A stretch of DNA of 38,136 nucleotides from SAR202 cluster bacterium (GTDB taxonomy: Bacteria > Chloroflexota > Dehalococcoidia > Lucifugimonadales > UBA826): NCBI GenBank assembly GCA_008373095.1, contig RQOP01000052.1, positions 1 through 38,136 of the forward strand, given 5' to 3'. Both the position numbers and the translations under genes were made by a program. This document shows positions 8,919 through 17,608 of the stretch, piece by piece. Within the stretch, counting starts at the first letter, position 1. Each line of letters opens with the position of its first letter. Below the pieces are notes generated by a model. The model saw only the letters and a list, made by a program, of their open reading frames with translations. It had not been told where the DNA came from and searched no databases.

Positions 8919-9718
8919 TATTTACCTATATATTTAGGCTTTCTTTTTTCCAAAAAAGCTCTAACCGCTTCTTTTTGATCTTCAGTGTCATAAAGCATTT
9001 CTCCAGCCGAATCCTCATCAGAAATTATTTGATGCCAGTCCTCCATTCGAACCCGAAGCAACTGTTTAGTTTGCCTTACAGCTAACGGCGGATTAGCAGC
9101 GATTTCCCTAGCTACTTCCATACACTTATCCAATAAACTTGCCGGACCCACAACCTCATTTACAAGGCCTTTGGACAGTGCCCATTCAGCATCATATATT
9201 TTGCCAGTTAATGACATTTCTGCCGCAATTCCGTGACCCGCTATAGCTTTTATTGTGGCAGAAGCAGCTGTATCGGGTACTAAACCTCTTTTAACAAAAA
9301 TAGCGGAGAATCTAGCTTTTTCGGTGGCGATTCTTATGTCAGTAGCTAAAGCAATAGACAACCCTGCCCCTACTGCGGCTCCATTTATCGCCGATACCAC
9401 AGGCTGAGGTAAATTTCTTATTGCAGGGGCAAGTTCTTGTATCCGTCTGCGACTCTGATCAGATCTATCTCTATTCCTCCTATTCTCGGATCCTGAAGCA
9501 CCCATCCTTGATAAATCAGCACCTGAACAAAATGCCTTTCCATTACCAGTAATAACTAGGACTCTAATTTCCGGAAATTTTCCTGGCAACTCATCCAGAA
9601 GTTCATGAAATTCCAGCGTCAATTCTCGATTTAAGGCATTCATCACCTCTGGCCTATCAAGAGTTAATAATCCAATATGATCATCTACGCGAAAAGATAG
9701 ATTTTTATAATTTTTCAT
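8918..9718 (-). CDS. Enoyl-CoA hydratase/isomerase (crotonase family)
   Basis: A 266-residue crotonase-fold enzyme acting on an acyl-CoA thioester. The oxyanion-hole segments GNGKAFCSGADLSRMG (about residues 58-73) and AINGAAVGAGLSIALATDIR are clear, followed by FVKRGLVPDTAASATI. The position that is catalytic Glu164 in classical hydratases falls at Asp in VPD, as in many PaaG-like isomerases, so the reaction (hydration, isomerisation or lyase) is not determined. The track begins at TTG 9721, but the ATG one codon later has AAAGGAG at the better six-base spacing. The gene sits between the FAD subunit of the molybdenum hydroxylase (gap of about 72 bases) and the sulfatase (one-base overlap). 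Confidence 0.92.
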   Translation of the reverse strand: MKNYKNLSFRVDDHIGLLTLDRPEVMNALNRELTLEFHELLDELPGKFPEIRVLVITGNGKAFCSGADLSRMGASGSENRRNRDRSDQSRRRIQELAPAIRNLPQPVVSAINGAAVGAGLSIALATDIRIATEKARFSAIFVKRGLVPDTAASATIKAIAGHGIAAEMSLTGKIYDAEWALSKGLVNEVVGPASLLDKCMEVAREIAANPPLAVRQTKQLLRVRMEDWHQIISDEDSAGEMLYDTEDQKEAVRAFLEKRKPKYIGK

Positions 9719-9790
9719 CAAAGTCTCCTTTCGCTACCAGGGTGAATCAGGTAAATCCAATCCACATCTGATGCCTGAATTTCAACATCG

Positions 9791-10774
9791 TTAATTGGAA
9801 TTTGCCAAAACCAAATTTAAGGCCCTTTCTAAATATGTCTGGGCCAGGTGCAATTTATATCCATTTTGCCCCATAACCTTTGCATCATTAAAGACACCTG
9901 AACAGAGCGACTCAATATCCACATCCTCTTTTTTCATCCCCACTAATTTACTTTCCAGAGTATTCAGCTTCCAGGGTACAGGTGCAACACCGCCAACAGC
10001 TAAACCAACTTGACTGATTATTTCATTTTCAATCTTGACCATGGAAGCAACACTCACGATAGCAAAATCCATAGATTTCCGCTCTTTTGCTTTCAAAAAA
10101 ACACTGCTACCTGCCATAGATTCATTTGGTATGTGAATAGAAATCAGAATATCTCCTGGTTCCAAAATGTTCTCCCGAGTTACATCTATTTCTGGGCCAG
10201 TGAAAAAATCAACTATCGGGATGATGATTCTTTGAGATTTCCTGTAAATTTCTACTTTAGCATTCAAAGCCACTAGGGCAGTTCCAGAATCGGAAGGATG
10301 AACAATATAGCAAGAATGACCCCCTAATATTGCATGATATTTGTCGGATCCCCCCACCGCAAAACACTTTGCACCACCCTTCTTCAAACAATCAAATCTT
10401 GAATTTCTATAGTACCAACACCGCGGTCTCTGGCATAAATTTCCTCCCAATGTGGCAATATTTCGTATCTGCGGGGTAGCAATGGAGCCAGTTGCCTGAA
10501 CCAGACTCTTGAGCTTGATTTTCATACTTTCACTGTTCGCAATATCGCTGAGGGTAACCATAGAGCCAATCTTCACCCCAAACTGATCCCACTCTATGTA
10601 GCACATCTCTTTAATCTGGGAAGTACTAACCAGCAAATGCGGTTCAATGATCCCTTGCTTCATCTCTGTTACGAGATCTGTACCACCTGCCAGAATATAA
10701 CCTCCAGAGCCATCTCTTAAAAAGTCAGATGCCTGCTCTAATTCAGATGGTTCCTTAAATGTAAAGCCTTTCAT
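9791..10774 (-). CDS. Molybdenum hydroxylase FAD-binding subunit with four-Cys insertion
   Basis: The medium subunit of a xanthine-dehydrogenase-family enzyme; it passes electrons from the 2Fe-2S clusters through FAD. The FAD_binding_5 motifs YILAGGTDL (about residues 26-34) and IATLGGNLCQ (106-115) are present, with a CO-dehydrogenase-flavoprotein C-terminal domain. Between them Cys119, 129, 137 and 155 (RPRC, FDC, AKC, HSC) match the insertion that carries an additional [4Fe-4S] cluster in E. coli PaoB/YagS and, with other spacing, in 4-hydroxybenzoyl-CoA reductase. The ATG overlaps the stop of the large-subunit gene (ATGA), so the subunits are translationally coupled. Confidence 0.93.
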   Translation of the reverse strand: MKGFTFKEPSELEQASDFLRDGSGGYILAGGTDLVTEMKQGIIEPHLLVSTSQIKEMCYIEWDQFGVKIGSMVTLSDIANSESMKIKLKSLVQATGSIATPQIRNIATLGGNLCQRPRCWYYRNSRFDCLKKGGAKCFAVGGSDKYHAILGGHSCYIVHPSDSGTALVALNAKVEIYRKSQRIIIPIVDFFTGPEIDVTRENILEPGDILISIHIPNESMAGSSVFLKAKERKSMDFAIVSVASMVKIENEIISQVGLAVGGVAPVPWKLNTLESKLVGMKKEDVDIESLCSGVFNDAKVMGQNGYKLHLAQTYLERALNLVLANSN

Positions 10775-13032
10775 AGTAAATTTTTCATCGCTAATAACAC
10801 ACTATCTGGTGTAAGCGGCAAATCATTTATTCTTACCCCAGTAGCGTGATACAAGGCATTGGCGATGGTTGGTGCTGGGGCAATACAAGGTGGTTCACCA
10901 AGGGACTTCGCCCCGAATGGTCCAATAGGGTCGATCGAGTCAGCAAAAATTACCTCAATCTCAGGATACTCCATTATTGTCGGACTTTTATGTTCTAAAA
11001 AACTAGCATTCAAAGCAACGCCACTATGAGGATCAATTTCCATATCTTCAAGAAATGTAAACCCCATCATCTGAGAAACACCACCACGAACCTGCCCTTC
11101 GGCCAGTCTTGGGTTTATTATCCTGCCTGAATCGTGCACCGCAATATATTTAATTATTTCTATATGCCCAGTCTCTGTATCTACCTCAATTTCTGCAAAA
11201 TGGGCCCCGAACGAATTAACAATGTAATCTTTGCTACCAGGAGTTACGGAAGCCAGAGTTTTAATAGGGCCTGCATTATGGACTATATCCAAGAAACTAA
11301 TACTTTCTCCACATTTCGACTTCACCCCATTTGGTGTTAGATACAGACCTTCCGAATCACCTAAACCAATTAACTTCAAGCTAGCATTGATGATAGCGTC
11401 CTTTAGGTCTTTAGCAGCTTGCATGGCTGCATGACCAGCTGAAAAAGTGAGAGTCGAACCTGCGGTCATCGGAGATTCTGGTGTTTTATCGGTGTGCCCA
11501 CCATTGATTCTAACCATTGCAGGGGGTATGCCTAAAGTGTCTGCTGCCATTTGTATGACTACTGTCGAACTACCTTCTCCAACATCCATAAACCCTACAT
11601 TTAAAGTAAAAAGTCCATCCTGATCCAGAGATATTTCGGCATTTGATTGCCCCCCGGGTCCTCCTCGGTAAATAAACATACTCATGCCTATTCCTCTTCT
11701 GATAGGTCCGGCCGCATTTTCAATATAATCCCTTCTATCCCATCCAATAGCCTCGGCACCAAGCTTTAGACACTGGCGCAATTCATTACTGGAAAAAGGA
11801 ACCCCACCTTCTACTGGCTGCGTATCAATTATCTGGTTTCTCGGTGTTGTGCGTTCACCAGGTTGTCCTTCAGGGCCAACATGATTTTTAAAACGAAATT
11901 CCAATGGGTCCATATTTAATATCTCTGAGGCCTTATCTGATAAAGATTCAAGAGCAAAATGTCCTTGGGGTGCACCTAGAGCCCGATAGGAGCCAGCTGT
12001 TGGGGTATTTGTATATACCAGCTGACCTTCATATTTCACATTTGCACATTTATAAAGGTAGAGGATACCTTGACCCGCTCTTCTTACTACACCAGGACCT
12101 GAGGAAAGATATGCACCTGTATCCATAATCGTCTTCGCATGCACCGCGGTTATCGTGCCATCTTTTTTAAGACCCATCTTTATTTCTGTATAAGTGGAGT
12201 GCCTCCTTCTTCCAGCTAAAAATTCTTCTTCTCTATCCAATTCAAGTTTCACAGGTCTACCCGTTCTAATGGAAAGTAAAGCTGCCATTACGGAGGTTCG
12301 AGTTTCGTCTTTACTGCCATAACCAGCACCCATAGCAGGTCCCACCACTGCGATGTTATTGGGGCTCAAACCCAATGCAGAAGCTAAAATATTCTTATCT
12401 GCATGGATACCTCTACTGGGTTTCCATACTGTTAACCTAGTACCGTCCCATGAAGCGAGTGCTGCACGTGGCTCTAAAGATGCTGGATGATGATCTGGAG
12501 TAGTAAATGAATCTTCAACAACATAATCTGCTTGATCAAATCCTTCTTTTATACTTCCGCGCGATTCTATTAGTGGGCCACCATTAACCAAATTGCCTTC
12601 CGAATGGATTGGAAAACTCGCAGAATTCAAAGAATCGTGAACATTCGTAGAAAACGGTAAGACCTCATAGCAAACATCAATCAGGTCAATGGCTGCCTTG
12701 GCTTGATCAATATCAACTGCTGCTACCACTGCGACTTCGTCCCCTACAAAACGAACCCTGCTATCTAAAATCGGAACGTCAGGAGCGACTTTTCCTTCAG
12801 GTACATTGAAAGGGGTCAACACATCGAAAACACCATCCAATTTCGTAGCGCTGCCTATTTCGATACCCAAAATGTTTGCGTGGGGATGAGGGCTTCTGAG
12901 AACGCGAGCATGCAACATATTAGGCAAAGCTATATCCGCCGTATACTCAGCCGTGCCTAGAACTTTACCTTCCAAATCAGTACGAATGTAAGACGTGCCA
13001 ACTGCTGGAGTATGGGTGCTTTGTTCACTCAT
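10771..13032 (-). CDS. Molybdenum hydroxylase large (molybdopterin-binding) subunit
   Basis: The catalytic subunit of a xanthine-dehydrogenase/aldehyde-oxidase-family enzyme; it hydroxylates an aldehyde or N-heterocycle with water-derived oxygen. The 753 residues are normal for the family. The N-terminal a/b hammerhead domain includes KVLGTAEYTADI. Molybdopterin-contact segments include VGPAMGAGYGSKDETRT and TPESPMTAGSTLTFSAGHA. The C-terminal AKSLGEPPCIAPAPTIANAL contains Glu713, the expected catalytic base. Substrate is not predictable from the visible residues. It overlaps the 2Fe-2S subunit gene by eight bases and the FAD subunit gene by four. No Mo-cofactor maturation factor (XdhC, MobA) is in the window. 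Confidence 0.95.
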   Translation of the reverse strand: MSEQSTHTPAVGTSYIRTDLEGKVLGTAEYTADIALPNMLHARVLRSPHPHANILGIEIGSATKLDGVFDVLTPFNVPEGKVAPDVPILDSRVRFVGDEVAVVAAVDIDQAKAAIDLIDVCYEVLPFSTNVHDSLNSASFPIHSEGNLVNGGPLIESRGSIKEGFDQADYVVEDSFTTPDHHPASLEPRAALASWDGTRLTVWKPSRGIHADKNILASALGLSPNNIAVVGPAMGAGYGSKDETRTSVMAALLSIRTGRPVKLELDREEEFLAGRRRHSTYTEIKMGLKKDGTITAVHAKTIMDTGAYLSSGPGVVRRAGQGILYLYKCANVKYEGQLVYTNTPTAGSYRALGAPQGHFALESLSDKASEILNMDPLEFRFKNHVGPEGQPGERTTPRNQIIDTQPVEGGVPFSSNELRQCLKLGAEAIGWDRRDYIENAAGPIRRGIGMSMFIYRGGPGGQSNAEISLDQDGLFTLNVGFMDVGEGSSTVVIQMAADTLGIPPAMVRINGGHTDKTPESPMTAGSTLTFSAGHAAMQAAKDLKDAIINASLKLIGLGDSEGLYLTPNGVKSKCGESISFLDIVHNAGPIKTLASVTPGSKDYIVNSFGAHFAEIEVDTETGHIEIIKYIAVHDSGRIINPRLAEGQVRGGVSQMMGFTFLEDMEIDPHSGVALNASFLEHKSPTIMEYPEIEVIFADSIDPIGPFGAKSLGEPPCIAPAPTIANALYHATGVRINDLPLTPDSVLLAMKNLL

Positions 13033-13540
13033 TAGTTTTTATTTCCAAAGCATAGGCAACTGAATCAATTATTGAACCGTAAGCATTACATCTACACAGA
13101 TTTCCAGCTAAAGACAATTTTATTTCTTCTGTAGATAGCTCTTCCTCTGACTCAAAAAGCGGGTATGCCGCCATGATAAAACCAGGCGTACAGTAACCAC
13201 ATTGACCTCCGTCATTTTCAATAAATGCAAGCTGTAGAGGATGTAATGTTTCGTTTTGAGACAATCCTTCAACAGTCCTGATATCTTTATCTTTGATTCT
13301 GGCCGCGAGAATCTGGCAAGAATTAACAACCTTGCCGTCAAGGAGAACCGTACAAGCCCCACACTCACCTAAATCGCACCCTTTTTTGGCACCAGTTAGT
13401 CTAAGATGATCTCGTAATATATCCAACAGAGTGTATCTGTTATCTATTTTCAGGCTATATTCTCGTCCGTTGACAATAAACTTTGTGGTTGTCTCGTTAT
13501 CGTCCATATCTACTCTGTCACTGGTAAGATGAGAATCCAC
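13025..13540 (-). CDS. Molybdenum hydroxylase 2Fe-2S small subunit
   Basis: Carries two [2Fe-2S] clusters that relay electrons from molybdenum to FAD. The plant-ferredoxin-like domain has Cys55, 60, 63 and 75 (GCDLGECGAC...SC), and the helical domain has Cys114, 117, 149 and 151 (GQCGYC...NLCRC). The track start is GTG 13540, preceded by GGGGAAGAG. An in-frame ATG at 13507 (MDDNETTT) sits just after the lactonase stop and gives the more usual family length of 160 residues. With GTG the gene overlaps the lactonase by 31 bases; with ATG there is no overlap. Either way the two are tightly coupled. Confidence 0.94.
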   Translation of the reverse strand: MDSHLTSDRVDMDDNETTTKFIVNGREYSLKIDNRYTLLDILRDHLRLTGAKKGCDLGECGACTVLLDGKVVNSCQILAARIKDKDIRTVEGLSQNETLHPLQLAFIENDGGQCGYCTPGFIMAAYPLFESEEELSTEEIKLSLAGNLCRCNAYGSIIDSVAYALEIKTNE

Positions 13541-14523
13541 ATCGGCTCTTCCCCGACCTCAAATCTATCTATAAACTCCAAAGACCCGTCATTTTTTATT
13601 TTGAACACAGATATATAACCAGTATCAAGTCCCGCAGAGTATAAGAAATTTCCATTTTTATCGATATCCAAAACTCTTGGCATGGCTTCTGTTTGGGTTC
13701 TGCCATTCATATTTAGCTCACCGGTATTAGAATCAACTGAAAATCCGGCTATCGAATTGTGTCCTCTATTTGGGGCATATATATATTTACCATCAGGGGT
13801 GATTTTTATCTGGGCACAAGTGTTCACACCTCCGTAATGAGCAGGCAAGGTAGATAATGTCTGCAACTCATCCAAATTACCTTTCTGATATCCATACGCA
13901 GTTACACTACTCTCTTGCTCATTTGAAAAAAACACATAATTTCCATTGGGGTGAAAGGTATAGTGCCTTGGCCCTCTGTTGTCCGGCTGAGATAAGGAAG
14001 GGATATCCATAGGGTCGAGATTTCCCGTAGTCTGATTAAACGAATACTTAAGAATTTTGTTAATACCCTTTTCCCCTGCAATATGTGGGACAAGTGCATA
14101 TGAATTATCTGCATCGGTTAAAACGCAATGAGCTCCGTTTCCAGTCGTCTTCCATACTTTCTCGTCACCAAAAACACCATTGTCAACTGAATGCACAGAA
14201 ACAGCTCCGGCTTCATAATAGGCCGACAGAATATAGTTATTAGTTTTATCAAGTGAAATATAGCAAGGATCTCCTTCAAGCGTAGGTCCATCTGATAAAT
14301 GAATTAGCTCACCACTCGAACTATCAAATTTATAAGATGACACACATGGAAGATCTCTTCTCCCTACATAGAGGATCGAATTTTGAATATCAGCAGCCAA
14401 TGGAGCAGGTCTTTCACTTACTTTTGTGTCCGCAAGATGTTCTAATTTTCCATCGTTGCTATTAATCGACCAACAACTAATTCGATTTTCTCCCGCCAAA
14501 GAAACGTACAAAATTTGCCTCAA
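13510..14523 (-). CDS. Lactonase, seven-bladed beta-propeller (6-phosphogluconolactonase/YbhE-like)
   Basis: The 337 residues show repeating propeller blades, for example LYVSLAGENRISCWSIN, CYISLDKTNNYILSAYYEAG, ITPDGKYIYAPNRGHNSIAGF and LDIDKNGNFLYSAGLDTGYI, the pattern of the Lactonase (YbhE/Pgl) family. Members open sugar or muconate-type lactones; many have no tested substrate. It has no signal peptide. The start is TTG 14523, with AAGGAG six bases before it. It is the first gene of the minus-strand operon leading into the molybdenum hydroxylase, which suggests that a lactone intermediate or product is handled in the same pathway (inference). Confidence 0.88.
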   Translation of the reverse strand: MRQILYVSLAGENRISCWSINSNDGKLEHLADTKVSERPAPLAADIQNSILYVGRRDLPCVSSYKFDSSSGELIHLSDGPTLEGDPCYISLDKTNNYILSAYYEAGAVSVHSVDNGVFGDEKVWKTTGNGAHCVLTDADNSYALVPHIAGEKGINKILKYSFNQTTGNLDPMDIPSLSQPDNRGPRHYTFHPNGNYVFFSNEQESSVTAYGYQKGNLDELQTLSTLPAHYGGVNTCAQIKITPDGKYIYAPNRGHNSIAGFSVDSNTGELNMNGRTQTEAMPRVLDIDKNGNFLYSAGLDTGYISVFKIKNDGSLEFIDRFEVGEEPMWILILPVTE

Positions 14524-14705
14524 TGGTATCTCCTTAAATGTTGAGTTAGTGCCAGATAATTAGTTTATCAGCACCTATAAATCGTTGCCCAGTTCGATAT
14601 AGTGCCCACTTTAATGTAAAAATTGATAGTTCACATTCCGACCACCTTGAAGATAAACTTATTTGGCTACCGTTTTCGATATTTCAGCTTTGGGAGTAGA
14701 TCAAC

Positions 14706-16115
14706 CTGACTTTAACCGACCTTAAATCCGCTTTTTCACAACGGTGGCACCAGGAAAACGGATATTTCCATGTCCTTAATATCGCATTCCCCTTGATTTT
14801 GAGTACCGGGTCCTGGTCCGTACAACAATTCATAGACCGAATGTTTTTGTCTTGGTATTCACCAGAAGCTCTAGCGGCAGCCTTACCCACTGGAATCCTA
14901 AGTTTCACTTTGATTAGTCTATTTATGGGTACATCAGGTTACGTAAGTACTTTCATAGCCCAATATATAGGAGCCTCACGGCCCGAAAGAGTGGGACCAG
15001 CAATGTGGCAAGGAATGTATTTTGCCCTTATTGGTGGACTCTTACTCGCATGCACCGCATTGTTTTCAAAACCAATATTTTCTTTTATAGGACACAGTCC
15101 AGAAGTACAAATTTTAGAGTCAGAGTACTGGATATTTCTTACTTTGGGAGGAATATTTCCCATAGCACAGGCAACGTTGGCTGGATTTTTCAGTGGTCGT
15201 GGCAAAACATACCCAGTTATGTGGGCAAGTTTTGCGGCAACTGCAGTGAATATTGTCCTCAATTATCTACTTATTTTTGGGAATCTAGGAATGCCTGAAA
15301 TGGGAATAAGGGGAGCAGGTCTGTCAACATTCATATCTGGAATGATCAATTTTCTAATACTAGCTTATTTAGCTTTTTCCAAGGAAAACAACTCAAAATA
15401 CAAAACTATATCTGGCTGGAAATTCGAACTGAATCTCTTTAAGAGACTAATCAGATATGGATTACCCAATGGAGTCCAATTTTTCCTCGATATAGCAGCC
15501 TTTTCAGCCTTCATATTACTTATTGGTAGACTTGGTGATACTGAATTGGCAGCTTCAAACATAGCATTTAACATAAGTATGTTGGCCTTTATGCCTATGA
15601 TAGGCTTAGGAATAACAGTATCTATTTTAGTAGGACAATCCTTAGGTGCTAATCATCCGGCGAAAGCAAAAATTGCCACTTTTTCTGCCCTGCAAATGTC
15701 ATTTACATACATGACAATCCTTGCTTTGCTATACCTTCTGATACCTACGGTGTTTATCTACCCGTTTTCTGCAAAAGCCGACCCCAACGAGTTTGAATCC
15801 ATAAAAAGTCTTGCACTAGTTGCTATGAGATTTCTGGCCCTATGGTCAATATTTGATTCCTTCGCAATAATATGTTCCTCTGCTCTTAAAGGGGCCGGAG
15901 ACACCGCCTTTATCATGCTTACTATATGTATCACAGCCTCACTAGTGTTGATAGCACCTACTTTTTTAATAATAGAAGTCTTTGATTTAGGTCTAAATGC
16001 GGCTTGGACTTCCGGTCTCGCCTACATCACATGCCTTGGATTTATTTATTCTCTCCGATTTAAATCGGGCAAATGGGAAAGTATGAGAGTTATAGAACCC
16101 GAAAAGAAACCATAG
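14706..16115 (+). CDS. MATE-family efflux transporter (non-ATG start)
   Basis: A twelve-helix MatE transporter that would export a small molecule in exchange for Na+ or H+. Two MatE halves are visible; the first includes VDR-like QFIDRMFLSWYSPEALAAALP and the second NGVQFFLDIAAFSAFILLIG. The track starts at TTG 14793, but that removes most of the first helix. The frame is open upstream to a TAG at 14697, and the extra sequence HQENGYFHVLNIAFP continues the family pattern. No ATG, GTG or TTG lies in that stretch; CTG 14706, nine bases after GGGAG, is my best start (469 residues). The gene diverges from the lactonase operon and probably shares its roughly 180-base promoter region. Confidence 0.88.
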   Translation: MTLTDLKSAFSQRWHQENGYFHVLNIAFPLILSTGSWSVQQFIDRMFLSWYSPEALAAALPTGILSFTLISLFMGTSGYVSTFIAQYIGASRPERVGPAMWQGMYFALIGGLLLACTALFSKPIFSFIGHSPEVQILESEYWIFLTLGGIFPIAQATLAGFFSGRGKTYPVMWASFAATAVNIVLNYLLIFGNLGMPEMGIRGAGLSTFISGMINFLILAYLAFSKENNSKYKTISGWKFELNLFKRLIRYGLPNGVQFFLDIAAFSAFILLIGRLGDTELAASNIAFNISMLAFMPMIGLGITVSILVGQSLGANHPAKAKIATFSALQMSFTYMTILALLYLLIPTVFIYPFSAKADPNEFESIKSLALVAMRFLALWSIFDSFAIICSSALKGAGDTAFIMLTICITASLVLIAPTFLIIEVFDLGLNAAWTSGLAYITCLGFIYSLRFKSGKWESMRVIEPEKKP

Positions 16116-16193
16116 CTTTTAATACAAATTCGATATGTAAGTCAAAACCGGTTACCATAAATGTTCTGTGCCTTATTTCCAATCAACTAATTA

Positions 16194-17561
16194 ATGACTT
16201 CTAAAGTTAGAACAAATATGCCCGGTGACAAAAACCAAAAGATGATTCTAGGTGCTTTCATGCAAGCTGCAAATTGTTCCAATTATGCCGCTTCTTGGAG
16301 GCATCCTGAAACAATGTCAGATTTCCTGAACGCTGAATATTTTCAGCGAATAGCCAGAATTCTAGAAGATGGGAAATTTCATTTTGCCTTCATTGATGAT
16401 CGTCTGGCGATGCCTGGGATCTATAAAGATTCTGTAAAAGATTCATTGTTGCACGGAGTAAGGGTTGTAAAATTTGATCTTATCCCCATTGTTATGGCTA
16501 TGGCTATGTCAACTAAAAACCTCGGAATTGGGGCGACCTATTCAACCACCTATCATGAGCCTTTTCATATAGCCCGGTTATTCGCTACTTTGGACCACAT
16601 GACGAATGGAAGAGTTGGATGGAACGTCGTAACTTCCCTCAATGACGAAGAGGCCCAAAATTTTGGTTTGGAAAACCACCTGGACCACGATCAACGTTAC
16701 GATCAGGCTGATGAGGTAATGGAAGCGATAGAAGGCCTATGGGACACGTGGGCAGATGACGCAATAATACTGGACAAAGACAAGGGAATATTTGCAGATC
16801 CAAATAAAGTTCGGAGGCTCGAGTATGAGGGATCATACGTAAAATCTAGAGGCCCTCTGACTGTGCCTCGGCCGCCCCAAGGTCACCCTGTTGTTATGCA
16901 GGCTGGTCAAAGTTCTAGAGGCAGAGACTTTGCTGCCAAATGGGGAGAGGTTATTTTCGCGATTTTCAAAACCCCAGAAGAAGGCAAAAGTATTGGGAAA
17001 GATATACGGAGAAGAGCTGAAAAATTTGGTAGAGACCCTAAAGACATAAAAATAGTTACAGCAGCCTATGCAATTCCTGGTACTACCCCAGAATCAGCGA
17101 CAAAGAAAATGGAATTGATTGAAAGCCTAGCAACCACCACCGATAAATTAACCCTTTTGTCAGAACTTCTTAACTTTGATTTTGGAACCTATGAAATGGA
17201 TCATAAGCTTACCCCTGAAGAACTTGACGGCATATCTGGTTCAAGAGGACTCGCGGAGCACTTCATGCGGGGCGACAAGGAACCCACAGTTTCTGAATTC
17301 ATAGAAGCTAGCAACAGAGGAACCATTCAAGAACTACCTGTTTTTTGTGGCACTCCTGATAATATTGCAGAAGATATGTCAGAATGGTTTACAGAAGGTG
17401 CTTGCGATGGATTTATGATAGCAGCCACTCATATACCTGGTGCATACGAAGATTTCGTCCAAATGGTAGTCCCGCAACTTCAAAACATGGGAATTGTTCA
17501 AAGTGAATACACAACTACCACAATGAGAGAAAATCTAGGATTGCCAAAGCCATTGAGATAA
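16194..17561 (+). CDS. FMN-dependent monooxygenase, NtaA/SnaA/DszA family
   Basis: A flavin-dependent, two-component-type monooxygenase of the luciferase superfamily. The 455-residue length and the motif GRVGWNVVTSLNDEEAQNFG are characteristic of the nitrilotriacetate / dibenzothiophene-sulfone / dimethyl-sulfide monooxygenase branch. The N-terminus (MILGAFMQAANCSNYAASWRHP) and the FIDDRLAMP active-site strand also fit. These enzymes need reduced FMN from a separate reductase; one is encoded at 21728. The ATG 16194 lacks a clear ribosome site; ATG 16218 is an alternative. The sulfatase gene follows after 47 bases on the same strand. Substrate unknown. Confidence 0.92.
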   Translation: MTSKVRTNMPGDKNQKMILGAFMQAANCSNYAASWRHPETMSDFLNAEYFQRIARILEDGKFHFAFIDDRLAMPGIYKDSVKDSLLHGVRVVKFDLIPIVMAMAMSTKNLGIGATYSTTYHEPFHIARLFATLDHMTNGRVGWNVVTSLNDEEAQNFGLENHLDHDQRYDQADEVMEAIEGLWDTWADDAIILDKDKGIFADPNKVRRLEYEGSYVKSRGPLTVPRPPQGHPVVMQAGQSSRGRDFAAKWGEVIFAIFKTPEEGKSIGKDIRRRAEKFGRDPKDIKIVTAAYAIPGTTPESATKKMELIESLATTTDKLTLLSELLNFDFGTYEMDHKLTPEELDGISGSRGLAEHFMRGDKEPTVSEFIEASNRGTIQELPVFCGTPDNIAEDMSEWFTEGACDGFMIAATHIPGAYEDFVQMVVPQLQNMGIVQSEYTTTTMRENLGLPKPLR

Positions 17562-17608
17562 TCATTAGACCAATACTTCAATTTGAAAACGAGTAAAGTA
17601 GGAAACCT

